In this document: positions 24,417 to 31,494 of the stretch, piece after piece
Layout: each line of letters starts with the position of its first letter
How positions within the stretch are numbered: the stretch's first letter is position 1
Source of the DNA: JBBPYR01 sp038199755
GTDB lineage: Bacteria; Chloroflexota; Ktedonobacteria; Ktedonobacterales; Ktedonobacteraceae
Assembly (NCBI GenBank): GCA_038199755.1
Contig: JBBPYR010000275.1
Location: 1-42,659, forward strand
Reading direction: 5' to 3'
DNA length: 42,659 nucleotides
The notes under the pieces: generated by a model
The model's database searches: none
The model's input: only the letters and a program-made list of their open reading frames with translations
Told to the model about the DNA's origin: nothing
Translations under genes and position numbers: made by a program

Positions 24417-24974
24417 ATGGAAACGTTACGCTGGACAATACAAGATTTAGACCTTTTACCTGATGATGGTAGCCAGTATGAAATAATTGATGGAGAATTG
24501 TACGTGGCAAAACAACCTGACTGGCAACATCAGCTTGTTTGCGTTCGGCTAGTTGCTCTTTTAGAGATATGGTGTGAGCAAACACAAGCTGGGATGGTTA
24601 ACTTTGCGCCGTGCATCATTTTTACGAATGATACCAGTGTTGTTCCAGATGTGGTTTGGATTAGCCAGGAACGGTTGAAAACGGCGTTGCACGCCGATGG
24701 GCAGCTTCATGCTTCTCCTGAATTGGCTGTAGAGGTACTTTCTCCAGGCTCAGAAAATGAACGGCGAGACTGCGAAGTGAAGCTCAAGCTCTATTCGCGC
24801 CGTAATGTCAATGAATATTGGGTGATAAATTGGCGTACGCACACACTTGAGGTGTATCAACGGGAAAACGCTGTTTTGGTACTGGTCAAAACGCTGAATG
24901 AGGATGATATATTAGAGAGCCAGTTGTTACCTGGGTTTCGCTGTAATGTGAGTCAACTTTTCAAAAATCTCTGA
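24417..24974 (+). CDS. Uma2 family endonuclease-like protein (DUF820)
   Basis: Uma2 proteins carry a PD-(D/E)XK nuclease fold and occur in large numbers in Cyanobacteria and Chloroflexota, with unknown cellular role. The 185-residue product has the family start DLDLLPDDGSQYEIIDGELY, then VVPDVVWIS (first acidic residue), ASPELAVEVLSPGSENERRD (catalytic E in AVEVLS) and K-x-KLYSRRNVNEYWVI. All expected active-site residues (D, E, K) are present. The ribosome site is weak (GAAGAAGAG). A 28-bp inverted repeat begins at its stop codon. The gene lies next to the divergent mutL but is probably functionally separate. Confidence 0.88.
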   Translation: METLRWTIQDLDLLPDDGSQYEIIDGELYVAKQPDWQHQLVCVRLVALLEIWCEQTQAGMVNFAPCIIFTNDTSVVPDVVWISQERLKTALHADGQLHASPELAVEVLSPGSENERRDCEVKLKLYSRRNVNEYWVINWRTHTLEVYQRENAVLVLVKTLNEDDILESQLLPGFRCNVSQLFKNL

Positions 24975-25038
24975 TAAAGAGGGAAAGGCTCATCCCACGC
25001 CATCGGCGGGGGCGTGGGATGAGCCTTTCCCTCTTTAT
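24974..25038. terminator. Perfect 28-bp inverted repeat after the Uma2 gene
   Basis: Arms 24974-25001 and 25011-25038 are exact complements with a nine-base loop. The left arm begins at the last base of the stop codon. The next gene is on the same strand 300 bases on, so it should isolate sdh from the upstream gene. Confidence 0.8.
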
Positions 25039-25334
25039 TGGATTGCATGACTCTTGTACCGAACTTGCCAATTGATGTAGAATACATGTATAAGATCAAC
25101 TAATTTCAGTCAGATTGGGTCAATGGTTCGCCCCTAGAATTGATTGGAGTGGGCGAGAGTAAAGAGCGAAGAGGCCGAAGTAATATTATGTAGGGATGGT
25201 AGCGGCAATGCCAAGCTATCGTCCATTCTACGTTATCGTGGTCCGCAAGGTCACGTTATCTCGCATCCAACGAACAGTCCTACATACATTCCCCGCCTCC
25301 TGCCCCGTCTCCCGCCTCTGGAATCGAGGAAAAG
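25039..25334 (+). promoter_or_regulatory. Promoter and leader region of the sdh operon
   Basis: TTGCCA (25065-25070) and TATAAG (25089-25094) are 18 bases apart, giving a leader of about 230 bases before sdhC. The leader contains a 10-bp stem with two G-T pairs (25194-25203 with 25215-25224) enclosing GGC-AAT-GCC. No known riboswitch class is recognised. The long leader may regulate expression. Confidence 0.4.
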
Positions 25335-25724
25335 ATGTATAAAGGTCAATCGGGTATGTGGTCCTGGCTGCTTCATCGCGTCACAGGACTCGGTATCTTA
25401 CTCTTCCTATTTATTCACATCGTGGATATTTCGCTGCTCGGCTTTGGTTTCCAGGTGTATAACGAGGGCATTTTGCTCTTTGATAGTGTCGTCGTGCGCT
25501 TGCTCTCGCTGGCATTGATTGGTGCGGTCCTGCTGCACGGTTTCAATGGTGTCCGCATTCTGTTCATTGACTTCTGGCGCAATGGCGTGCGTTATCAGCG
25601 TGCGATGTTTGCTGTCGTAGTTGTGGTGACGATCGTTGCCTTTGTGCCCCTGGCATATTATGTGATTGCCCCGACCCTTTCATGGCTTGTCCATTTACCA
25701 ACGGCGAGTGCTTCGTCGCGGTAA
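25335..25724 (+). CDS. sdhC: Succinate dehydrogenase membrane subunit (cytochrome b type)
   Basis: This subunit anchors complex II and helps bind haem b and quinone. The 129-residue protein has three membrane helices (about 13-35, 50-70 and 88-112). The sequence WLLHRVTGLGILLFLFIHIVD contains the His residues of the first helix, and LLHGFNGVRILFIDF has the conserved H-x2-NG-x-R motif. GAGGAAAAG precedes the ATG at 25335. It is the first gene of sdhCDAB. Confidence 0.9.
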   Translation: MYKGQSGMWSWLLHRVTGLGILLFLFIHIVDISLLGFGFQVYNEGILLFDSVVVRLLSLALIGAVLLHGFNGVRILFIDFWRNGVRYQRAMFAVVVVVTIVAFVPLAYYVIAPTLSWLVHLPTASASSR

Positions 25725-25767
25725 GAAGAGAATTCATTACGCCCGTTTTTATCAAGGAGATTTGTCA

Positions 25768-26199
25768 ATGCGTATTTCGACTGGCAGGGGAGCGCGTCCA
25801 GCTAGTGGAGGCTTCGAGACCTTTTCGTGGTACTACTTTCGTATCTCTGGTGTGCTGCTGCTGTTTCTGGTGATTATTCACCTGATCATTATGCATGCTG
25901 CAAATGATGTTTCTTGCACCACCTACGCGTTCGTGGCGGCACGCTATGCCAACCCATTGTGGCGATTATATGACTGGCTCTTGTTGACGCTAGCCCTGAC
26001 ACATGGTATCAATGGATTGCGTATAGTCATTGATGATTATGTGCGTGGTCGTGGGGCACGCCTGACGATGCTTTCGATTGCCGGTGTGCTGCTGCTCGTC
26101 TTCTTTATGCTGGGAACCATTACCCTAATTACGTTTCCAACGGCAGTAGCCCAAGCTGGACCGGCCCATGTCGGAACTTCACAGGTGACATGCAAGTAG
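25768..26199 (+). CDS. sdhD: Succinate dehydrogenase second membrane anchor subunit
   Basis: The 143-residue protein is the partner anchor of complex II. It shows three hydrophobic helices, with WYYFRISGVLLLFLVIIHLI carrying a histidine, HINGLR-like text as ALTHGINGLRIVIDDY, and a third helix before a short Ala/Gly tail. The ATG at 25768 is chosen because AAGGAG precedes it and the upstream in-frame extension overlaps sdhC without any family similarity. Spacing to sdhA is about 40 bases. Confidence 0.88.
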   Translation: MRISTGRGARPASGGFETFSWYYFRISGVLLLFLVIIHLIIMHAANDVSCTTYAFVAARYANPLWRLYDWLLLTLALTHGINGLRIVIDDYVRGRGARLTMLSIAGVLLLVFFMLGTITLITFPTAVAQAGPAHVGTSQVTCK

Positions 26200-26237
26200 G
26201 TTCCAAGTAGGTGATAGCTGAAAAGTGAGGATATAGC

Positions 26238-27974
26238 ATGTACCATAAGTTTGATGTCGTTATTGTGGGGTCGGGTGGAGCTGGTCTGATGGCTGCGATG
26301 CAATTGCCACAGGCGAGTGTCGCGGTGCTGACAAAGGTGTATCCAACTCGTTCACATACAGGGGCGGCGCAAGGTGGTGTGGCGGCGGCACTGGGCAACC
26401 AGGAAGAGGATCACTGGAAGTGGCATATGTATGATACCGTCAAGGGTGGCGACTATCTGGTCGATCAGCCCGCGGCGGAAATACTGGCCCGCGAAGCCAT
26501 TGATGCGGTCTATGAGCTTGAGCATCGCGGTCTGCCCTTTAACCGTACCGCGGATGGGCGTATTGACCAGCGCCGTTTTGGTGGGCATACGCGCAACTTT
26601 GGCGAAGGTCCTGTGCGTCGCTCATGCTATGCCGCGGACCGCACCGGCCATATGATTTTGCAGACGATGTATCAGAGTGCGATTAAGAATCAGGTGCGCT
26701 TCTATAATGAGTTCTTGGTGCTTGATCTGCTGCTCACTGAGGGCCAGGCGTGTGGCGTGGTGGCGATGGAGATTCGCACGGGCGAGATTCACACCTTTCA
26801 TGCGAAGGCTGTGCTGTTTGCCACTGGCGGCTATGGTCGTGCGTGGCGCGTGACCAGCAATGCTTTTGCCTGTATGGGCGACGGTATGGCGATTGCCTAT
26901 CGGCGTGGCATTCCGCTGCAAGACATGGAAATGTATCAGTTCCATCCCACGGGCATCTATAAGGTGGGCGTGTTGCTGAGCGAGGCAGCACGTGGTGAGG
27001 GTGGTCGCCTGCTCAATGGTAAGGGCGAGTATTTCATGGAACGCTATATGCCGACGCTGAAAGACCTGGCTCCGCGTGATATTGTCTCGCGCTGTATTGT
27101 GCAGGAGGTGAATGAGGGGCGTGGTGTCGATGGCAAGGATTATGTCTTCCTGGATGTCCGTCACCTGGGCGCGAAGGTGATCACTGAGAAGTTGCCCGAT
27201 ATCACCGACTTCGCACGTAACTATCTGGGTGTCGAGCCGATTACGGAGCCTGTACCGATTCAACCAACGGCACATTACGCGATGGGTGGCATCCCCACGG
27301 ATGTGGACGCGCGTGTGGTGCTTGACCCACAATGGACGCCCATGCCCGGCTTCTACGCCGCTGGCGAGGTGGCGTGTGTCTCGGTGCATGGTGCCAATCG
27401 GCTCGGCACAAACTCGCTGGTGGACCTGATCGTGTTTGGTCGCCGCGCTGGAAAGCATATGGCCCAATTTATTAAAGAGAACGACCACGCGCCATTACCA
27501 GAGGAGCCAGAGGCGTATGCGCGAGAATTGGTCGACCATCTCTACAGTTCAACGGGTCACGAGTCGGCGGCTCGCGTTCGCAGTGAGATGCAAAATGAGA
27601 TGGACGCCAATGTGTTTGTGGAGCGCACGGACAAGGGTTTGCGCCATGCGCTCGATACGCTTGATGGACTGGAAGATGCGTACAAGAATGTGCAGCTACA
27701 GGACAAGGGCAAACGCTTCAACACCGAGTTGGTTGAGGCCATTGAACTTGGTTTCTTGCTTGATTGTGCTGAGGCCACTACGCACGGTGCATTAGCCCGC
27801 ACTGAGAGCCGTGGGGCGCACTTCCGCCTCGATTATGAGAAACGTGACGATGTGAATTGGCTCAAGCATACGCTTGCTTACAAAGGTACGAGGACACATG
27901 ATGTTCGCTTGGACTATAAAGACGTGATTCTGATTGATGATCCGATATTCAAGCCCAAAGAACGCAAATATTAG
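26238..27974 (+). CDS. sdhA: Succinate dehydrogenase flavoprotein subunit
   Basis: SdhA oxidises succinate to fumarate with covalently bound FAD. The 578-residue protein starts with the dinucleotide-binding motif VIVGSGGAGLMAAM. TRSHTGAAQGGVAAALGN carries the histidine that links to FAD. Substrate and active-site segments follow: FHPTGIYKVGVLL, the His/Arg region of PTAHYAMGGIPT and HGANRLGTNSLVDLIVFG. The C-terminal region has RSEMQNEMDANVFVER and ESRGAHFRLDY, as in other SdhA. The residues expected for covalent flavinylation are intact. It is 11 bases upstream of sdhB. Confidence 0.97.
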   Translation: MYHKFDVVIVGSGGAGLMAAMQLPQASVAVLTKVYPTRSHTGAAQGGVAAALGNQEEDHWKWHMYDTVKGGDYLVDQPAAEILAREAIDAVYELEHRGLPFNRTADGRIDQRRFGGHTRNFGEGPVRRSCYAADRTGHMILQTMYQSAIKNQVRFYNEFLVLDLLLTEGQACGVVAMEIRTGEIHTFHAKAVLFATGGYGRAWRVTSNAFACMGDGMAIAYRRGIPLQDMEMYQFHPTGIYKVGVLLSEAARGEGGRLLNGKGEYFMERYMPTLKDLAPRDIVSRCIVQEVNEGRGVDGKDYVFLDVRHLGAKVITEKLPDITDFARNYLGVEPITEPVPIQPTAHYAMGGIPTDVDARVVLDPQWTPMPGFYAAGEVACVSVHGANRLGTNSLVDLIVFGRRAGKHMAQFIKENDHAPLPEEPEAYARELVDHLYSSTGHESAARVRSEMQNEMDANVFVERTDKGLRHALDTLDGLEDAYKNVQLQDKGKRFNTELVEAIELGFLLDCAEATTHGALARTESRGAHFRLDYEKRDDVNWLKHTLAYKGTRTHDVRLDYKDVILIDDPIFKPKERKY

Positions 27975-27985
27975 GAGACCCTGCA

Positions 27986-28690
27986 ATGAATGTTTCAATG
28001 CGTATTAAACGTTACAACCCGGAAGTTGATAGTAAGCCATATTGGGCTGAATATCGTGTTGAGGCCGACCCGATTGATCGTCTGCTGGATGCGCTCAATA
28101 CCGTGAAGTGGACGATGGATGGGGCGTTGACCTATCGCCGCTCTTGCGCTCATGGTGTGTGTGGCTCGGATGCGATGCGTATCAATGGGCGCAACCGGCT
28201 GGCCTGTAAGGTGCTGATGCGCGACGTGGGCGAGAAGGTGACTATCGAACCCATGCTGGGCTTTCCAGTGATCAAAGACCTCGTGGTTGATATGGACTCG
28301 TTCTTCGATAAGTATAAGTCGGTCAAGCCCTATCTCATCACCTATGATACCGAGCCTGGCACTGAGCGGCTGCAGAGTGCAGAGGAGCGTGCGCGTTTCG
28401 ATGAGGGTACCAAGTGTATTCTGTGTGGTGCCTGCACTGGCTCATGTCCCTCGGTGTGGGGCAATCCTGACTGGGTTGGGCCAGCTTCGATTGTGAACGC
28501 GCATCGTTTCATCTTCGATAGCCGCGACCAGGGCGGTGCGGAACGATTGGGAATTCTCGGTCAGCGTGACGGTGTGTGGCGTTGCCGCACGATCTTCAAT
28601 TGTGCCGATGCCTGCCCACGCGGTATTCCCGTGACCGATCTGATCGAGCAGGTCAAACGCGCCATTGTGTATGGCGATACAAAGGAATAA
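27986..28690 (+). CDS. sdhB: Succinate dehydrogenase iron-sulfur subunit
   Basis: SdhB passes electrons from FAD to quinone through three clusters. The 234-residue protein has SCAHGVCGSDAMRINGRN and a following LAC for the [2Fe-2S] centre. CILCGACTGSCP and C-ADACPRGI hold the [4Fe-4S] and [3Fe-4S] centres. Length and order of the ligands are standard. AGGAGACC lies before the ATG. It closes the sdhCDAB operon; the hairpin at 28694-28762 begins four bases after its stop. Confidence 0.96.
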   Translation: MNVSMRIKRYNPEVDSKPYWAEYRVEADPIDRLLDALNTVKWTMDGALTYRRSCAHGVCGSDAMRINGRNRLACKVLMRDVGEKVTIEPMLGFPVIKDLVVDMDSFFDKYKSVKPYLITYDTEPGTERLQSAEERARFDEGTKCILCGACTGSCPSVWGNPDWVGPASIVNAHRFIFDSRDQGGAERLGILGQRDGVWRCRTIFNCADACPRGIPVTDLIEQVKRAIVYGDTKE

Positions 28691-28693
28691 GGG

Positions 28694-28765
28694 AATAGTG
28701 TACGTTACCGAGAGATGTCATCCCGCAATGCGGTATGACATCTCTCGGTAACGTACACTATTTTT
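28694..28765 (+). terminator. 28-bp inverted repeat with T tract, end of sdh operon
   Basis: Arms 28694-28721 and 28735-28762 are exact complements, and the loop itself contains a 4-bp CCGC/GCGG stem. Five T residues (28761-28765) end the structure, giving a very long but otherwise classical intrinsic terminator between sdhB and the next gene. Confidence 0.85.
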
Positions 28766-28779
28766 AGGGAGAGAGAACT

Positions 28780-29664
28780 ATGACGACAACGGCGGAAACT
28801 TGGCTGCATCGCGATTTGATCACGAATGGTATCCGTATGCATTATGTGACGCAGGGGGAAGGGCCGCTGATCGTTTTGCTGCACGGCTTTCCTGAGTTCT
28901 GGTACTCCTGGCGTTTCCAAATTCCTTTTCTGGCGGAGCGTGGCTATCAAGTGGTGGCACCGGACTTGCGAGGCTATAATGAAACGGATAAGCCACGACA
29001 CGGCTATGATATGCAGACGCTGATGCGCGACGTTGTTGGCTTGATACGTGGCTTAGGCCATGAGAAGGCAGTGATCGCGGGTCACGATTGGGGTGGTGCC
29101 CTCGCCTGGGCCTTCGCTATGAGGTATCCTGATATGACCGAGAAGCTGATTGTGCTGAATGCCCCTCATCCGTGGGCCTTTGAGCGTGAGTTGCGCACTC
29201 CCAAGCAGTTGCGTAAAAGTTGGTATATTTTTTTCTTTCAACTGCCCTGGCTACCTGAATATGTTTTGGGGCGTGGCCACGCTCAATTGGTTGGTAGGAT
29301 GATCTATGAAAGTGCAGTGCAAAAAGCGGCCTTTCCGCCTGATGTGCTGCTGCGCTATCAGCAGGCGATGAGCAGGCCATATGCTTTGACGGCCAGTCTC
29401 AATTACTACCGTTCTCTCTTCCGTGGTTCTCTGGTACGTGGCACACAGGGGACGATGGGTGTCAATCACCTCACCAAGATTGGTGCGCCTACCCTGCTTG
29501 TGTGGGGTGAGCAGGATGTAGCCCTCGATATTGCGCTGACGGAGGGCCTGGAGCAGTGGGTGCCAAATATTGTGGTGAAGCGAGTTGCTGACAGCGGGCA
29601 TTGGGTGCAGCAGGAGCAGGCGGAGCTGGTGAATGCGTTGATGGGGGAGTTTTTGGGTGGGTGA
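28780..29664 (+). CDS. Alpha/beta hydrolase, epoxide hydrolase-like
   Basis: The 294-residue protein has the alpha/beta hydrolase fold with features of soluble epoxide hydrolases. LLHGFPEFWYSWR gives the oxyanion HGFP motif, and AGHDWGGALAW gives an aspartate nucleophile (about 105), which epoxide hydrolases and haloalkane dehalogenases use in place of serine. LLVWGEQDVALD gives the acid, and SGHWVQQEQ the base histidine (about 275). Tyrosines in the lid region (for example ALTASLNYYRSLFRG) fit an epoxide substrate. No signal peptide is seen. The physiological substrate is unknown. GAGAGAGAAC precedes the ATG. Confidence 0.85.
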   Translation: MTTTAETWLHRDLITNGIRMHYVTQGEGPLIVLLHGFPEFWYSWRFQIPFLAERGYQVVAPDLRGYNETDKPRHGYDMQTLMRDVVGLIRGLGHEKAVIAGHDWGGALAWAFAMRYPDMTEKLIVLNAPHPWAFERELRTPKQLRKSWYIFFFQLPWLPEYVLGRGHAQLVGRMIYESAVQKAAFPPDVLLRYQQAMSRPYALTASLNYYRSLFRGSLVRGTQGTMGVNHLTKIGAPTLLVWGEQDVALDIALTEGLEQWVPNIVVKRVADSGHWVQQEQAELVNALMGEFLGG

Positions 29665-29692
29665 TGGGGCGGAGGTGTAAAAAGAGATGCTA

Positions 29693-29712
29693 GCTTTGTT
29701 ATCGAACAAAGC
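29693..29712 (+). terminator. Short hairpin after the epoxide hydrolase gene
   Basis: An 8-bp stem GCTTTGTT/AACAAAGC with a four-base loop lies 28 bases after the stop. Its 3' arm begins the 14-base string AACAAAGCCAAGGT that recurs in the hairpin at 30673-30706. Confidence 0.5.
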
Positions 29713-29869
29713 CAAGGTCTATGTTTTGTGAGGGTAAGCGCACCTACTAAAATCCAAGCGCAACTTTTTGCTGCTTTGAGCGTTTAAGAGATGAGTATTG
29801 CAATTTGCTAAAAACATGATAAAAACGTATGGATTGTCTCTCAACGCAATGAATGAAGGAGCATATGTT

Positions 29870-30658
29870 ATGGCACAGCAGAGGATGAAAAGTGGGGCAA
29901 ACTCGTATGAGGATGAGCAGGTGTTTTCTGAGTCTCTTCCACTGTATGGGGCGGTTGGGCAGTTACCAAGTCAGTATATAAGGGTGTTATGCAGTCCGTC
30001 AATACAAACTTTTCGCGAGGAGATGGGTAATGCAAGTTGGGGGCTTGTTGTCATACAGTTGTGTTTGTTACTCGTTCTCACCGTTTTGCTTAGTTACCTG
30101 GCTCACCTCATTCCCTTTTCTGCGCTGCACACGACTAGTGCCTTCAGTATGGGTACCTTCAGGCCGTTCGCTTTTCTGCCTTCTCCTTACAATGGCATGA
30201 CGTTTATCCTGGGGAGCTTTGTGATTGGTCTCGGTACGGCTTACCTGTTTAGTCGGCTCTGGCAGGGCCGAGGGAGCTTTTTGCGGCATGCACATAGTTT
30301 ATTGTTATGTACTATTCCTCTGGTGACTCTCAGTGGCGTGCTGCTTTTGATTCCGGCCACAGGGCCACTCGTGCTCTTGCTTAGCGGTGTGGTTTTTATG
30401 CTGTTCGTCTACAGGATGGTGTTACATGTCTCCATCGTTATGGCAGTGCATGGTCTGAGTGCGACGAAGGCTACGTTCATCGTGCTCATTATTCCCATGA
30501 GCGTTGTCTTGATTGCTATGCTTGTGCTGCTTATTGCTATGCTTGTAACAGGAGGTGAAGTTCTCGCGGCAGGTGGTGACGTGCTTGCAGGCGTCTTTGA
30601 TTTTGTAGGTTGGCATCCTAGCGGAAGGGTGCGGCGCGAGGATGAATTGTACAAGTAG
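29870..30658 (+). CDS. Multi-pass membrane protein, Yip1-like
   Basis: The 262-residue protein has about five hydrophobic segments after a soluble N-terminal stretch of some 60 residues. These include LVVIQLCLLLVLTVLLSYLA, TFILGSFVIGLGTAYLFSRL, LLLCTIPLVTLSGVLLLI and VLLSGVVFMLFVYRMVLH. The order and spacing, with HGLSATKATFIVLIIP near the end, resemble the Yip1 domain family of bacterial membrane proteins without known function. The ATG at 29870 is chosen because GAAGGAG lies eight bases upstream; longer frames start at TTG or at sites without a ribosome site. Both sides of the gene carry related hairpins (29693-29712 and 30673-30706). Function is unknown. Confidence 0.7.
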   Translation: MAQQRMKSGANSYEDEQVFSESLPLYGAVGQLPSQYIRVLCSPSIQTFREEMGNASWGLVVIQLCLLLVLTVLLSYLAHLIPFSALHTTSAFSMGTFRPFAFLPSPYNGMTFILGSFVIGLGTAYLFSRLWQGRGSFLRHAHSLLLCTIPLVTLSGVLLLIPATGPLVLLLSGVVFMLFVYRMVLHVSIVMAVHGLSATKATFIVLIIPMSVVLIAMLVLLIAMLVTGGEVLAAGGDVLAGVFDFVGWHPSGRVRREDELYK

Positions 30659-30672
30659 TATACGTAGGAATT

Positions 30673-30706
30673 TACCCTGGTTTTGTTCAACAACAAAGCC
30701 AAGGTA
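30673..30706. terminator. 15-bp hairpin between membrane-protein gene and hicB
   Basis: Arms 30673-30687 and 30692-30706 pair fully with two G-T wobbles. They lie between two convergent genes, so the structure can act on both. The right arm shares AACAAAGCCAAGGT with the hairpin at 29693. Confidence 0.7.
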
Positions 30707-30722
30707 TACTGCTTGTGTATTC

Positions 30723-30929
30723 CTAAGCGGCATACTTTTTAGGTGGTGGTATTGGTTTTCCGTCTTGTACAGCCACTTCTAACCACATTTCGATCACTTC
30801 CAGAGCGTTTTTGATGGTTTCTTCATATGTTTTACCATGTGTTTTTAGCTTTAGTTCGGGAATACTGACAATGAAAATATTGTCCTCGTCATCCCACTGG
30901 ATGATCATTGAGTAGGGTGGGGTATTCAT
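30723..30929 (-). CDS. hicB: HicB-family antitoxin
   Basis: The 68-residue protein has the partial RNase H-like fold of HicB: SMIIQWDDEDNIFIVSIPEL, then TYEETIKNALEVIEMWLEVA and a PIPPPKKYAA tail. It lacks the C-terminal DNA-binding domain of larger HicB proteins, which is common in the short form. Its ATG overlaps the expected hicA stop codon by ATGA, so the two genes were one coupled unit. Because hicA has a nonsense codon (see 30926-31129), this antitoxin may now be solitary. Confidence 0.88.
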   Translation of the reverse strand: MNTPPYSMIIQWDDEDNIFIVSIPELKLKTHGKTYEETIKNALEVIEMWLEVAVQDGKPIPPPKKYAA

Positions 30930-31129
30930 TTTCTTCGCTCTGCCTCCTTTATGAGTTTTTTAACATCTCGTTCTTGGTATTTTTCGGCATCGTCTCCATC
31001 ATGTCCAGAAAGGGTAATGTAGAGGTCTGAGTTTTGTGAATGTTCCTATGTGTGGCTTCCTTTCGCTGATCGGCGCGTGAAGCCCGCTTTTAATAAGGCG
31101 GCTTTAAGTTGTCTGATCTTTGGCGGCAT
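30926..31129 (-). pseudogene. hicA: hicA toxin gene interrupted by an in-frame TAG
   Basis: Translation from the ATG at 31129 gives MPPKIRQLKAALLKAGFTRR then SAKGSHT, the HicA start with its catalytic histidine. A TAG (31048-31046) follows at the point where W is common (G-S-H-x-W-x-H-P in relatives). Reading on in the same frame gives EHSQNSDLYITLSGHDGDDA and then KYQERDVKKLIKEAERR, the rest of a HicA, ending at the expected TGA that overlaps hicB. The 68-codon frame is otherwise whole and has the right length, so a single TGG-to-TAG change, a sequencing error or readthrough are the alternatives. As read, the toxin would be truncated at 27 residues and inactive. Promoter and start are intact. 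Confidence 0.85.
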
Positions 31130-31152
31130 TATTTCCCCATGACTTCTTGCTA

Positions 31153-31181
31153 AATATAATACCATACTTTTGGTTTGTAAA
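31153..31181 (-). promoter_or_regulatory. Candidate hicAB promoter
   Basis: TTTACA (31181-31176) and TATATT (31158-31153) on the minus strand are 17 bases apart. The start would lie about 17 bases before the hicA ATG. The rest of 31182-31494 holds the leader of the protease gene and no other clear element. Confidence 0.5.
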
Positions 31182-31494
31182 CGCCAGTGCTTTATGAGTA
31201 TTTGGTCATAAGCGAAGCTAGATAGCATGGTTTTTCTGCTAAGTAAGCTCGTTTCTTGTTTTTTAGAGTCGTAGCTTTAAGCGTTTCTCAATTATATCAT
31301 AGATGGGTTTAATACTGATATTTGGTTTCGCTACTCTCGGCTTATTCACATCTACTGCCCGTTTTCTCATATTAATCTGCTTCAATCCTAGTCAAAAATC
31401 ATCTTATGATAATGCCCGAATTTCCCGAACAATTACGTTCATTCCTCGTGAGGGAGTTCAACTCGCTCCACTCTGTTTGTGTAAGGAGGACATC

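Noticed and set aside
25144..25518. 124-codon ORF overlapping sdhC
   Set aside because: It is out of frame with sdhC, begins with a TTG codon and has no family similarity.
31303..31494. N-terminal extension of the S53 peptidase
   Set aside because: The segment has no good ribosome site, and a signal peptide and AAGGAGG both support the GTG at 31495.
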